A stretch of 54,225 nt of DNA from the IMG/VR virus record IMGVR_UViG_3300047562_002142, positions 1 through 54,225 of that record. One strand, given 5' to 3'. The translations under genes were made by a program, and so were the position numbers. The notes under the pieces are model-generated. The model was not told the DNA's origin. It was given only the letters and a program-made list of their open reading frames with translations, and did not search any database. This stretch comes from a virus. Below are positions 6,767 through 16,512 of this stretch, one piece after another (the stretch's first letter is position 1; every line of letters starts with the position of its first letter).

Positions 6767-9296
6767 TGCCCCATCTAAATTACCAATACGCTGGTTTCCA
6801 GTAAACCAAATTGGTATACAAACTTGGGGTAAGTTAAAAGCAAGACTTACTGGAAAGAAGAATGAGTTTGCTGGAAAGTATTTTTCTTTTGTAAATTTAT
6901 CAGAAAGTGATGCTGATAAGTTAATAGAAAATATTAAAAAGTCTGGGAAACTTGCCGTATTAGAAGATGAGTCTGTTGATAATTTAGAAATATACCAAAA
7001 CTGGTTAGTTGATACTTATTTGGAATCATCGCCAGACATTAGTGTTAGTATGGGTGAGAATAATAATGTTGATGAAAATGAGGAAGTAAAGACTGAAAGT
7101 ATCAAAGAGGATGAAAATAGAGGACGTGCTCTTACCCTCTATGAGGGAACCCGTGGTGATGATTTAGTAAGTGAAGAAGTAGATGAAAGAATATTAAAAC
7201 TTCTTGGTCTTGATGATGTTTTTGATATTGATTATTCAACTTATATGACTCTTCTGCGTGGAAAGATGGCAGAAGGAAGAATGGTTGATAAGAAATTATC
7301 AACTGATGAAGTAATGCTTCTTACAGATGAGTTTAAGAGAGTCAAAGGAAAAGTAGGTAGATTTAAGTTAAAGAAGAAGAAAATAACTGCAGATAATTTG
7401 GGTGTTACTGGACCAGTACAAGTTTCTAAACAACAATATTATCTCACAAGTAAAGCAATAGTGCCTGAGACTTCTGGTGTTGGTGAAGATGGTGGCGATT
7501 TACTTAAGAATGTAATTTCCATCAATGAAACTGTTTCTAAGATTTTAGAAAGTTTAATTTCTCAAAATGAACAGATTAAAAAGATTGAGGAATCTGATAG
7601 AAAGAGAAGAGAACAAGATAGAAGAAGAAAAAGAGAAGCAGGTTTAGAAAAAAATTTAACAAACCTTGCATCTGCTGCATCCAAAATGCTTGCACCAGTT
7701 AAGGGTATTTTGGATAAAATACTTAACTTTATTCTTTATACTTTACTTGGAAGAGCATTTGTTAAGTTTATTGATTGGTTCAATAATCCTAAAAATAAAG
7801 AGAGAGTAGAAGTTCTTAAAAGATTCTTAAAAGATTGGTGGCCTACTTTATTAGGAGCACTGGTTCTTTTTACAACTCCATTTGGTAAGTTTGTTCGCAC
7901 ATTTGTTGGTACTGTTACTAAATTAACTTTAAGACTTACAAAGTTTGGAATTCCAAAACTATTATCTTTTGTAAAAGCACATCCAAAAACTGCTACACTA
8001 CTTGCTGCTGGAACTGCTGTTGGTGCTGGAATTTATATGCAGTCTCAAAGAGAACGAAGAGATAAAGAAATCCAAAGCACTGACCCAAATTACGGTAAAA
8101 AACCTGGACCAATGAAGAGTATTATTGACTTTGGTTCTATGGGTGGAATGCAATTTAAGGGTGGTGGAATGGTTCCTATTCCTGCATTTGATAATAGTGG
8201 TGGAATGGTTCCTATTCCTGCATTTGATAATAGTGGTGGAATGGTTCCTATTCCTGCATTTGATAATGGTGGCTATGTAGATGAAGATACTGGTATTACT
8301 GTAACTGGTGCAGGCGTTGATACTCAAGCAACTGTATTACAACCAGGAGAAGTTGTATTCAGTAAAAAAGCAGTTGATTACTGGGGTGCAGATAGACTCC
8401 TTACAATGAATAAGATGGGAGGTGGAACTAATATTCCAAAGTTTGTGAATAGCGTGCAGATGGCCCAAGGTGGTGGAATGATTGGTAAAGCAGTACATCA
8501 CCTTAAACAAGATGAAGCACTATCATCTCTTACAAAAGGAATGAATGATTTTATCAAACCTGGTGGAAGGAGTGTGGTGAGTAGAATAAACTGGGGAAAT
8601 ATAAAACCAGAAACTCCAATTCATTCTTATAAAGATAGTGTCGGACAACCAACTATTGGGCGGGGTTCTACTTTCTATGATAGTATTTTGCGTGGTAAGA
8701 AACCCGTAAAAATGGGAGATACAATTACAAAAAAACAGGCAGATAATATTTTAAGTACAAATCTTGGAAATCTTGCAAAGACATATTCTCAAAAGATTCC
8801 TCTTTGGAAAAAGATGAGTGATAATCAAAGAGCAGGAGTATTGACTTTAGGATACAATGCTCCATATGGTCCAATAGGAGCATTTCCAAGACTCACTGAT
8901 GCACTTATGAAAGGTGATATGAAAAGTGCTGCAGAAAACATTCAGAGAGGTGGTCCAAGTGCAGCACGACTTTCTATTGAAAAGCAACTACTTTTAAGTG
9001 GTCCAAAAGATTTAACTAAAGCACAACAACCACCAAAGGCACAAGTCAAACCTAAAGAACCATCTTTATTTGATAAAGTGAAGACTAATATAATGAACTT
9101 CTTTAGTCCCAAACCAACAGTTAATATTGGACCACCTGTAAGTTCTATGAACCAAAATATTATGGAACTTCCACCAATAATTCAACAAGCAGGACAACAG
9201 GTTGCAGTTGCTGGAGGAACTAAGGTGCCTCAGTTTATGTCTCCTGATACAACATATGCTACAATTAACGCATCTATTTACGGAATAGTAGGATAA
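6756..9296 (+). CDS. tape-measure-like protein with GH24-type lysozyme domain
   Basis: This 846-aa protein starts inside the end of the gp51-like frame, the usual place for a tape measure gene. Regions: an N-terminal globular part (1-100), an acidic linker, a highly charged coiled-coil stretch (about 255-300, rich in R/K/E), hydrophobic helices with LYTLLGRAFVKF (about 327-338) and further helices to about 430, three GGMVPIPAFDNS repeats (about 470-505), an LQPGEVVFSKKAVDYWG segment typical of tape-measure C-terminal parts, then a lysozyme-like domain (about 610-750) with YKDSVGQPTIGRGS, ITKKQADNIL and NQRAGVLTLGYN. The lysozyme would cut peptidoglycan during injection. If fully helical, 846 residues would span about 127 nm. 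The catalytic Glu position is uncertain. Confidence 0.75.
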   Translation: MEVNAPSKLPIRWFPVNQIGIQTWGKLKARLTGKKNEFAGKYFSFVNLSESDADKLIENIKKSGKLAVLEDESVDNLEIYQNWLVDTYLESSPDISVSMGENNNVDENEEVKTESIKEDENRGRALTLYEGTRGDDLVSEEVDERILKLLGLDDVFDIDYSTYMTLLRGKMAEGRMVDKKLSTDEVMLLTDEFKRVKGKVGRFKLKKKKITADNLGVTGPVQVSKQQYYLTSKAIVPETSGVGEDGGDLLKNVISINETVSKILESLISQNEQIKKIEESDRKRREQDRRRKREAGLEKNLTNLASAASKMLAPVKGILDKILNFILYTLLGRAFVKFIDWFNNPKNKERVEVLKRFLKDWWPTLLGALVLFTTPFGKFVRTFVGTVTKLTLRLTKFGIPKLLSFVKAHPKTATLLAAGTAVGAGIYMQSQRERRDKEIQSTDPNYGKKPGPMKSIIDFGSMGGMQFKGGGMVPIPAFDNSGGMVPIPAFDNSGGMVPIPAFDNGGYVDEDTGITVTGAGVDTQATVLQPGEVVFSKKAVDYWGADRLLTMNKMGGGTNIPKFVNSVQMAQGGGMIGKAVHHLKQDEALSSLTKGMNDFIKPGGRSVVSRINWGNIKPETPIHSYKDSVGQPTIGRGSTFYDSILRGKKPVKMGDTITKKQADNILSTNLGNLAKTYSQKIPLWKKMSDNQRAGVLTLGYNAPYGPIGAFPRLTDALMKGDMKSAAENIQRGGPSAARLSIEKQLLLSGPKDLTKAQQPPKAQVKPKEPSLFDKVKTNIMNFFSPKPTVNIGPPVSSMNQNIMELPPIIQQAGQQVAVAGGTKVPQFMSPDTTYATINASIYGIVG
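8163..8270 (+). repeat. three tandem 36-bp repeats in the tape-measure-like gene
   Basis: Three head-to-tail 36-bp units (8163-8198, 8199-8234, 8235-8270) encode GGMVPIPAFDNS. The first two are identical and the third differs at one base in its last codon, which suggests recent duplication by slippage or recombination. Confidence 0.95.
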
Positions 9297-9297
9297 G

Positions 9298-12267
9298 ATG
9301 GCAGTAATAGACTCTAAAAAACTTCTACCCCCATCAAAGTCATCTGGCAGCGCACTTGCTACACAGAAGTTTCTTGTACCTGTTTCTAACATTAAAGTAA
9401 AGTCATCTGCGATTGTAAAGGCAAGTGACATTACACCAGAAGTAAAAGAAGGTGGAGATAATAAAAAAACTTTATTAGGTGAAGTAATACAGATAAGAAA
9501 AAATGTTATATCTATTCAGAAGATAATCGGTGATAATAATGCAATCTTCAAAAGAGTAGAAGAACAAAAGAGAAAACTTTTAGAAAATGAGAAGTTTGCA
9601 AAGAAAGAAAAGCAATTAGAAACTAAAGACACTAAACAAAAAATAAGTCTTCCTACACCATCTTTACCAAGAACTGGATTTCTAGATGCAATAAAAAGAT
9701 TTTTATTTTTTACTTTACTAGGTGCTGCATTTGTTAAGTTTGGAAAGCACATTCCAAAGATACTTGAGTTTAGTAAAAAGTTAATACCAGCATTTGAATT
9801 TTTAGAAAACTTTGCTGGTAATGTTCTAAATGGTGTTGTTGATTTTGTAGGTGCTGGATATAAGGCATACGATAAAGTCAAAGAAGTTGTTAAGTCTGTT
9901 GGTGGAGACAACGCAGAGAAAAAATTTGATGAGTTTAGTAAGCAGTTTAATACCTTTACAAATCTTGCACTCATTGCTGGAATGTCCACGATGGGTGGAG
10001 AAGATCCATTTAGAGATAGAAGATTTAATAGACGGTCTAGACGAGGATTTGATAGAACCGGAAGAAGAGTATCACAGTCTGCACAAGCAAGATACGCGAG
10101 TAGATATGGCAAGAAAAACTTTCTTCAAAGATTTGGTAATAAAAATATAGATTCTCTTGGAGATGCGGCATTAAGACTTAAACCTCAACAATCAGCAACT
10201 CAGAGATTCGTTCAGAAAGGTGTAACAAGTATTGCAGGAAAAAGAGTTGGTGCAGTTGCAGGAAGACTTCCCATCGTTGGTCCGCTGATTGACTTTGGTA
10301 TTCGTAAGTTTATTTTTAATGAACCTCTTGGGAAGGCAGCTGCTGGTGCTGTAGGTGCTGCTGTTGGTCAGTCAATTGGTACTTGGATTGGTAGTGCTGG
10401 AGCAACTGCACTTGCAGCTAGTTCTTTTGGTTTAGGTGCTCTCGCTGCTCCTGCATTTTTGGGAGGATTACTTGGGGATTTGATTGGAACCTCATTATAT
10501 TCTGCTGTTTCTGGTGGAGAAAAACCAGTAGGAAAATCTAAAGGTGGACAAGTTACTAGAGGTGGTAAAAAAGTAAGTGGTCCTGCTAGAAGATCTATAA
10601 GAGCAGTAAGAACTAGACCACCAAAGATTAAACCACAGAGAACTATTCCAGGTAAGGATATTGGTGGTAAGAAACAAATCGAGAAACTATTCCCAACTAC
10701 AACTGATCCAAGACAAAAGAATCCTCTTGGAGTATTGGAGACAACCTCTAAAAACTTAAAAGAGATTCCACTTCTCGGTGGGATAATGGGTGCTTCTGTT
10801 GACTTAACAATGGGACAGAAACCAGATCGTGGTGTGTTTAGAAGAATTGGAAATGGTTTTGGGATGTTAATACAAAGTGCTATTGATGCCGAGACTTCTA
10901 ACACAATTGGTAATATTCAAAAGGAGATTGTTGGTCTTGCTGGTGGTGGAGCAGTTCCAAGAACTTTATCTACAGGAGAAAGTATTGGGATGAAGATTGG
11001 TGAAAGACTTGCAAGAACTATTGAAGTGATGATGAATGCTAAAGTTGGCGAAACTTTACAAGCAATTCGTCAGCAAATGACTAAAGAAGGGTTTGGATTG
11101 ACTGGTCCTGATGCTGAACCTGGAGGAATTGCTGGTGGAGATTATGGTGGATTTGCTCCTGAAGGAATACAGAAAGAAATATATGAATACTTAATTAATG
11201 AAAAGAAACTGAGTGACGTGCAGGCACTTGGGTTAATGGCAAATATTTCTAGAGAAAGTGGATTTAGACCCGGTATTCTGTCTGGGGATGATGGTGGTGC
11301 TGGTGGATTATTTCAGTGGAAAATTCCTAGGTCTACTGCAATGGCTAAAGCAGTGCCTGATTGGAAAACGAACTGGAAAGGGCAGATTGATTATGCTTTA
11401 AGAGAACCTGGAGAAAAGGGCCCGCAATACCTAGCAACTAGATTTTCTTCCGCACAAGAAGCTGCAGATTGGTGGATGAGAGAATGGGAAAGACCTGCAG
11501 ATAAAGTTGCAGCAAGTAAAAAGCACGCAGAATATCTCAAAACAGTTCCTAAAGCACCTGATGGGTCAGTGAAGTTTAGAGCAGCATCTTTACTAGGTGC
11601 TGGTTCTGGGAATCTTCAAGTAGCACAACAGTTGGCATTAAGTATGGGTCTTCAAATGACCAGTGGACAAAGAGCACCTAGATTTCCTGGAGATAGAAGT
11701 TATCACATTTCTGGGAGAGCAATGGATTTTTCTAATGTTCCTCAAGGCACTAGAGGAAGTAAGGAAATGTATCAGTTTGCTATGGAAATGGTTAATCAAT
11801 ATGGAAATAGTATGAAGCAGTTAATATATACTCCTCTTGGTTTTGGTATTGCTGATGGAAAAAAAGTTCCATTATCATATTGGGGAGAAAAAACAAATAA
11901 TACACATTTCGATCACGTCCATGTTGCTTTTGAGGATGGTGGAAAAGTTGGAGGACTTACAAGAGCAATTCTTGGAGAGAAAGGACCAGAGTTTGTCCTG
12001 GATGCAGATACAACTGCGGCACTGGAGCAAAACTATCCTGGATTTTTAGATTCTCTTAATAAATCAAACTACAAAGGAGCATTACAAGTTCTGCAAAATT
12101 ATGCAGAGTATTACAATCCATCAAGGTCTTCCACTCTTATGATACAAAGAGTGATTGTAGAAAAACCAGTTCCTGTTCCTATGGGTGGAGGTGGTGGATT
12201 TGTTCCCCTAGATAGTAATAGTAATAGTAATACTTCTTCTTCAGCTGCAGCACTAAGTATCGGATAA
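9298..12267 (+). CDS. second tape-measure-like protein with tail lysozyme and M15-type peptidase domains
   Basis: This 989-aa protein shares architecture with the preceding one: a charged coiled-coil N-terminal part (about 60-120), then FLFFTLLGAAFVKFGK (about 136-151), matching LYTLLGRAFVKF upstream. Hydrophobic Gly/Ala-rich helices follow (about 320-410). From about 615 to 755 it resembles the phage tail lysozyme family (GFAPEGIQKEIYEYLI, LMANISRESGFRPG, GAGGLFQWK). From about 775 to 880 it has an M15-like zinc site (SYHISGRAMDFS and HFDHVHV: His, Asp and His-x-x-His). A tape-measure-like end, GLTRAILGEKGPEFVLDADT, follows. It probably localises in the tail lumen or hub and digests the wall on entry. 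Which of the two sets tail length is unknown. Confidence 0.72.
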   Translation: MAVIDSKKLLPPSKSSGSALATQKFLVPVSNIKVKSSAIVKASDITPEVKEGGDNKKTLLGEVIQIRKNVISIQKIIGDNNAIFKRVEEQKRKLLENEKFAKKEKQLETKDTKQKISLPTPSLPRTGFLDAIKRFLFFTLLGAAFVKFGKHIPKILEFSKKLIPAFEFLENFAGNVLNGVVDFVGAGYKAYDKVKEVVKSVGGDNAEKKFDEFSKQFNTFTNLALIAGMSTMGGEDPFRDRRFNRRSRRGFDRTGRRVSQSAQARYASRYGKKNFLQRFGNKNIDSLGDAALRLKPQQSATQRFVQKGVTSIAGKRVGAVAGRLPIVGPLIDFGIRKFIFNEPLGKAAAGAVGAAVGQSIGTWIGSAGATALAASSFGLGALAAPAFLGGLLGDLIGTSLYSAVSGGEKPVGKSKGGQVTRGGKKVSGPARRSIRAVRTRPPKIKPQRTIPGKDIGGKKQIEKLFPTTTDPRQKNPLGVLETTSKNLKEIPLLGGIMGASVDLTMGQKPDRGVFRRIGNGFGMLIQSAIDAETSNTIGNIQKEIVGLAGGGAVPRTLSTGESIGMKIGERLARTIEVMMNAKVGETLQAIRQQMTKEGFGLTGPDAEPGGIAGGDYGGFAPEGIQKEIYEYLINEKKLSDVQALGLMANISRESGFRPGILSGDDGGAGGLFQWKIPRSTAMAKAVPDWKTNWKGQIDYALREPGEKGPQYLATRFSSAQEAADWWMREWERPADKVAASKKHAEYLKTVPKAPDGSVKFRAASLLGAGSGNLQVAQQLALSMGLQMTSGQRAPRFPGDRSYHISGRAMDFSNVPQGTRGSKEMYQFAMEMVNQYGNSMKQLIYTPLGFGIADGKKVPLSYWGEKTNNTHFDHVHVAFEDGGKVGGLTRAILGEKGPEFVLDADTTAALEQNYPGFLDSLNKSNYKGALQVLQNYAEYYNPSRSSTLMIQRVIVEKPVPVPMGGGGGFVPLDSNSNSNTSSSAAALSIG

Positions 12268-13577
12268 TGGGATTAAACAATCAGGCAGTAAACGATTTTA
12301 ATATTAAAAAGTTTAGAATTTATTCTAACAAAAATGATAAGTTTGCAGATATACCACAGAAAGAAGGTATATTTGTAAACTTACATTATTATGAAAGTAT
12401 CTTAGAAAATCAAGTTAAGGCAACGGCAATCATAGCAGATACCGGATATTCAATTGAGAGTGATGGAAAATATGTCGGTTTGATTGAAGGACTTGATATG
12501 TGTGGAGGAGAAAAAGTAGAACTTCACATGGAAGATGGTTATGGAAATCAACTTCGTTTTTCCGATGAGAAGTCTTTATATATTGGAAGAATCAGAAACC
12601 GAATGGAACATACCCAGAATATGGTGTTTGTGATTGATCTTGTGACTAAAGAATTTTTCACAAATGAATTAGTAGAAACGAGAGTTGATGAGAGATTTGA
12701 TGGAAAAATATCAAGGTCTGTAGATACTATCCTTAAAAATTTTTTAAAGACAGAAAAGGATGTTGACATCGAAGCCACAGAAAACGAATACTCTTTTATA
12801 GGACACACAGAAAAACCATTTTATAAATGCACTTGGTTAGGAAAAAGAAGTATCCCAGTAGGAAGCACTGCTGCCTCCGCCGGATTCTTTTTCTTTGAGA
12901 CCCACGATGGATTTAAGTTCAAGTCAATTGAAAATCTACTTGATGAAAATAGAGGATATAAGAAATACATCTATAATAATACTACAGAACTTCCAGTTGG
13001 ATATGATGGAAAAATATTAGAAGCAACACCAGTTATTAATATTGATGTTCAGCAAAAAATGGCGATTGGTGCTTATGGTTCTCAGGTCAAGACTTATAAT
13101 TATTACGACACAAATTATGTTGGAGTTGCTGTTACTTCTTCCCTAGAAGGAAAAAAAGGAATAAATCTAGCCGGAAATAATTTACCAATTCTCCCTAAAG
13201 ATATTGCTGGGAAACCAACTAGGATTATCAGTAAGATGCAACCAATTGGAATTATGCAACCAATTGATAAGGACAAATCAAAGAAACAAGATTATAATGT
13301 CGATGAAATCACGGCACAAGCAGCAAGTCGCTATAATCAACTTTTTACAATTGTTCTGAATATTGTAATCGCAGGTGACTATTCACATCGTGCAGGTGAT
13401 TTGATCTACTGCGATTTCCCAGAATTAAGTAGTGATAGAACCCAGGTGGTCAGTGGTAAAAATAGTGGTATACATATGATAGCAAGTCTTATTCAACAAT
13501 TGGATGCTCGTGGTAGCACATACACCCAATTGACTTTGGTAAGAGATTCTTATGGTAGGAAACCATTTAAAAGATGA
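12267..13577 (+). CDS. 27: gp27-like baseplate hub protein
   Basis: This 436-aa protein has a start overlapping the previous stop. The N-terminal part (about 13-180) has strand-rich sequence KFRIYSNKNDKFADIPQKEG, then KATAIIADTGYSIE and LIEGLDMCGGEKVELHMEDG, and the C-terminal part has FTIVLNIVIAGDYSHRAGDLIYCDFPEL (about 364-391), a pattern seen in hub proteins of the gp27/gpD type. T4 gp27 (391 aa) is a trimer connecting the tube to the gp5 spike. The next gene has a gp5-like OB domain, which strongly supports the hub role. Sequence similarity to T4 gp27 itself is weak by eye, so the call is mainly by position and fold pattern. Confidence 0.7.
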   Translation: MGLNNQAVNDFNIKKFRIYSNKNDKFADIPQKEGIFVNLHYYESILENQVKATAIIADTGYSIESDGKYVGLIEGLDMCGGEKVELHMEDGYGNQLRFSDEKSLYIGRIRNRMEHTQNMVFVIDLVTKEFFTNELVETRVDERFDGKISRSVDTILKNFLKTEKDVDIEATENEYSFIGHTEKPFYKCTWLGKRSIPVGSTAASAGFFFFETHDGFKFKSIENLLDENRGYKKYIYNNTTELPVGYDGKILEATPVINIDVQQKMAIGAYGSQVKTYNYYDTNYVGVAVTSSLEGKKGINLAGNNLPILPKDIAGKPTRIISKMQPIGIMQPIDKDKSKKQDYNVDEITAQAASRYNQLFTIVLNIVIAGDYSHRAGDLIYCDFPELSSDRTQVVSGKNSGIHMIASLIQQLDARGSTYTQLTLVRDSYGRKPFKR

Positions 13578-15934
13578 CGAATAATCTTTTCAATTCAGAA
13601 TCAATTGGAGCAGGGACATATTGGTGGACAGGAATTATTGTATCTGATGTTACTTGGAAAGAAAATCAAAAAGCAGAAAAATGGTCAAGTATTGATGAAC
13701 TACCTGGATGGGGAGCAAGATATAAGGTAAGAATTTTTGGAAAACATACAGATGTAAAAGAAAAACTCAGTGACGATAAACTTGAGTTGTGTGAAGTTTT
13801 ATATCCTGTTACTGCTGGTTCTGGTCACGCTGCTAGCTATCAAACATCAAACCTAAGGTCTGGTTCTGTTGTTTTTGGTATCTATAAAGACGGAATTGAT
13901 GGTAATGAACCATTGATTCTTGGATGTGTTGGAAATAATGAGCAGACAGTTCTAGAGAAGAAGCAGAAAAAAGGATTTGATCCAATAACTGCTTTTCAGA
14001 TTGACCAATTGATTCCTTATTATTCTATTGCCCCTGGTGGTTCCCCTCAGGTTTCTGGTTCTGGGCAGGGGGGAAATTCCACTTGCTATGAGTCCAATAC
14101 TTTATGTACTCCATTAGCAAATAATGTTGCAGACCAAGAAGCAGCAAAAGAAGAAAGTACATCATTAGCAAGTCCTTCTGAGTGCGAGAAAGTTCCATTA
14201 GGAGAAGTACAAATAAAAATCAGAAATCTAATACAGAAAATTGAGGCAGTAAGAAATCAAATTAATAGTTGGAGACAAACTGTAACTGAGGGGATACAAG
14301 ATGTAGAAAATTTTATAAACAATGCAGTAGAAGATGCCGCAAAATTTATTGCAGGTGGAGTCAAATGGGTCATTACTGAGATACAAAAATTTGTAACGAA
14401 TAAAATCAATAATACTGCAAAAGATTTGTATTATATTCTTTTCCCCAATCAAAGAGCAGGGCTCAAAGAAAAAATAGATACAGTGAATGATTTGATTGCA
14501 TGTCTCTTTAGAAAGATTATCAGCAATCTTCTCAAAATGATTGGTAAGTTTTTACTTGCTGCTGTTGATAGATTCATTAATGTTCCACTATGTGCAGTCG
14601 AAAATATGCTTGGTGGACTACTCGGTAAATTGGTTGGATTGATTACATCTGCACTAAGTGCAATTCTAGCACCAATAGAAGCAATACTTGGTGCATTTGA
14701 TTTGGCTGGAGACATCATCAACTTTATTGTAGATTTACTTTCTTTTCTTTCCTGCGAAGAGAAACCAGATTGTCCACAAGTAAAAGAATGGAATATTTGG
14801 GATGGCGCTGGCTCTACTGGATTGGCTTCTTTTGATGTAAATTCATTAGTTGATAAAATTAAATCTTATGCAAGTAGTGTATCCGAAGCAATAAACCCAG
14901 ATAATTTTGATTTTGATTTGGATTTCAGTGATGTATTTTCTAATAATTGTAATGTTGATGCGATCTTATGTGGGCCTCCCACAGTAGAATTCTTTGGTGG
15001 AGGAGGAAATGGTGCTGCTGGAAATGCGATTGTAAGTGCTACAGGACAAATATTAGGAGTTGATCTAACTTCTTTTGGTTCTGGATACACAAATGCACCT
15101 TTTGTTAGATTTTATGATGCTTGTGGTAAAGGAAGAGGTGCAACGGGAAGAGCAGTTCTTGGCGAGGTTCCATTTTCCGATGGAACTGGAACTGGTGGAA
15201 CTGGTGGAACTGGAACTGGTGGAACTGGAATCACAACTGGGGTAGTTGCTGTTATTATAACAGATCCAGGAATTAATTATATTTCAAGCCCAGATGGAGA
15301 CCGTGGTGGTGATGGTAGAATATGGGCACCTGCAGATAATACTACTGTAAAACACGAAGATGGAACTTATGATATACCTTATGTTCCAGGAGATACTATC
15401 AATCTTATTCCTGGAGACATTATAAGATTACCAACTGATACTTTAATTGAGATTGGTAATGAAATTATAAATGGAGGTATTGATTATACCATTAATGATT
15501 ATGTTACAATAACAGCACCAACACAAATTCTAAGTGCTTTTGTTCGTGGAGATTATCCATCGCTTAATACTGGACAATATCCTGTTATTTTATATCTTTG
15601 TGGACTTGAGATTGAAACCGCAGGATTTGGTTATAATGAAAATGATAAGATAGTTATTTCGCCAGATAATGGAGCAATTGCAGTTCCAAAGTTTGGTGCA
15701 TTTGGTGCCTTAGAGAGTATTAAAATTACTTCTTTTGGTGAAGGATTTAAAGATGTTCCTAGAATCTACATTGAAAGTGAGACGGGAAATAATGCCAAAT
15801 TAATTCCAAGATTCTGTATAGATAGAGTATCAGAAGATCAATACGCCGATCCAGGAATACAGGATCAAATTATTTCTGTGGTTGATTGTGTTGGTAAAGT
15901 TCCACAAACAACATTCTTTAGAGTACCACAATAA
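13574..15934 (+). CDS. gp5-like hub protein with OB-fold domain, no lysozyme domain
   Basis: This 786-aa protein starts with YWWTGIIVSDVTWK and the OB-fold pattern GARYKVRIFGKH (about residues 47-58), LCEVLYPVTAGSGHAAS (about 73-89) and LRSGSVVFGIYKDG...PLILG (about 94-118), which lines up with the N-terminal OB domain of T4 gp5. Then come a long helical region (about 205-395), a Gly/Thr-rich linker (about 533-552) and beta repeats of the FGSGYTNAPFVRF type. The T4 lysozyme domain and the long C-terminal beta-helix are absent; the needle seems to be the next gene. It overlaps gp27 by 4 nt. It probably forms the trimeric hub core with the gp27-like protein. Confidence 0.75.
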   Translation: MTNNLFNSESIGAGTYWWTGIIVSDVTWKENQKAEKWSSIDELPGWGARYKVRIFGKHTDVKEKLSDDKLELCEVLYPVTAGSGHAASYQTSNLRSGSVVFGIYKDGIDGNEPLILGCVGNNEQTVLEKKQKKGFDPITAFQIDQLIPYYSIAPGGSPQVSGSGQGGNSTCYESNTLCTPLANNVADQEAAKEESTSLASPSECEKVPLGEVQIKIRNLIQKIEAVRNQINSWRQTVTEGIQDVENFINNAVEDAAKFIAGGVKWVITEIQKFVTNKINNTAKDLYYILFPNQRAGLKEKIDTVNDLIACLFRKIISNLLKMIGKFLLAAVDRFINVPLCAVENMLGGLLGKLVGLITSALSAILAPIEAILGAFDLAGDIINFIVDLLSFLSCEEKPDCPQVKEWNIWDGAGSTGLASFDVNSLVDKIKSYASSVSEAINPDNFDFDLDFSDVFSNNCNVDAILCGPPTVEFFGGGGNGAAGNAIVSATGQILGVDLTSFGSGYTNAPFVRFYDACGKGRGATGRAVLGEVPFSDGTGTGGTGGTGTGGTGITTGVVAVIITDPGINYISSPDGDRGGDGRIWAPADNTTVKHEDGTYDIPYVPGDTINLIPGDIIRLPTDTLIEIGNEIINGGIDYTINDYVTITAPTQILSAFVRGDYPSLNTGQYPVILYLCGLEIETAGFGYNENDKIVISPDNGAIAVPKFGAFGALESIKITSFGEGFKDVPRIYIESETGNNAKLIPRFCIDRVSEDQYADPGIQDQIISVVDCVGKVPQTTFFRVPQ

Positions 15935-16512
15935 TGGCGAGAGAAAATTACCATACCATAAGATACGGAAACAAAGATGGAGAAATAAAGTTCGGTCATA
16001 TTGATGATCGGAATAATTTATTTTCTTTTTTGGTAAGAAGTGGTGCCCACTCAAAGCATTATATTGCAATGAGTTCTACTGGAGATACTCATTTAAAATA
16101 TGGAACTGTTTGTAGATCTCCAGGAGCATTTCAGGTCAAGGCAGGAGATAATGTCCCTAGTGGAATTCCTGGAATTTATTTTGAGGCAGTCAGTGGAGAT
16201 ATTGTTATTAAGGCAAGTGGAAGAGTGAGGATTGAGGGAGAAAATATCAACCTGAAGGCAACTGGTGGTGATGGAAAAAATGGAGTCATAGATCTAAGTG
16301 CAAATGAAAAAATTATTATGGACGCACAGAGTATTAGCATTAGTTCGAAAGTGTCCACAAAACTTTTTTCAGAAAATACTGTTAATTTGATAGGCAAAGG
16401 AATATTAAATATTTACGGAGGATTGATTGATGCTGCAGATGGAGCAACAAGTCTTAATGGTTCAAAGTCTGCTAGTGGAATCCCATATAAAAACGAAACA
16501 CAAAATAGATGA
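15934..16512 (+). CDS. beta-helical spike/needle protein (separate gp5 C-terminal equivalent)
   Basis: This 192-aa protein has a start overlapping the gp5-like stop. From about residue 85 it shows short alternating strands: GDIVIKASGRVRIEGENINLKA, then NGVIDLSANEKIIMDAQSISISS and STKLFSENTVNLIGKGILNIYGG. This is the pattern of the triple-stranded beta-helix needle of T4 gp5 and VgrG proteins. The N-terminal part (GEIKFGHIDDRNN, FSFLVRSG) may attach to the OB-fold hub. It would pierce the outer membrane. The PAAR-type tip (T4 gp5.4) was not recognised in the window. Confidence 0.75.
   Translation: MARENYHTIRYGNKDGEIKFGHIDDRNNLFSFLVRSGAHSKHYIAMSSTGDTHLKYGTVCRSPGAFQVKAGDNVPSGIPGIYFEAVSGDIVIKASGRVRIEGENINLKATGGDGKNGVIDLSANEKIIMDAQSISISSKVSTKLFSENTVNLIGKGILNIYGGLIDAADGATSLNGSKSASGIPYKNETQNR

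Noticed and set aside
9516-10112. Minus-strand 198-aa ORF
   Set aside because: It is a shadow of the second tape-measure-like gene, with no ribosome-binding site or recognisable motif.
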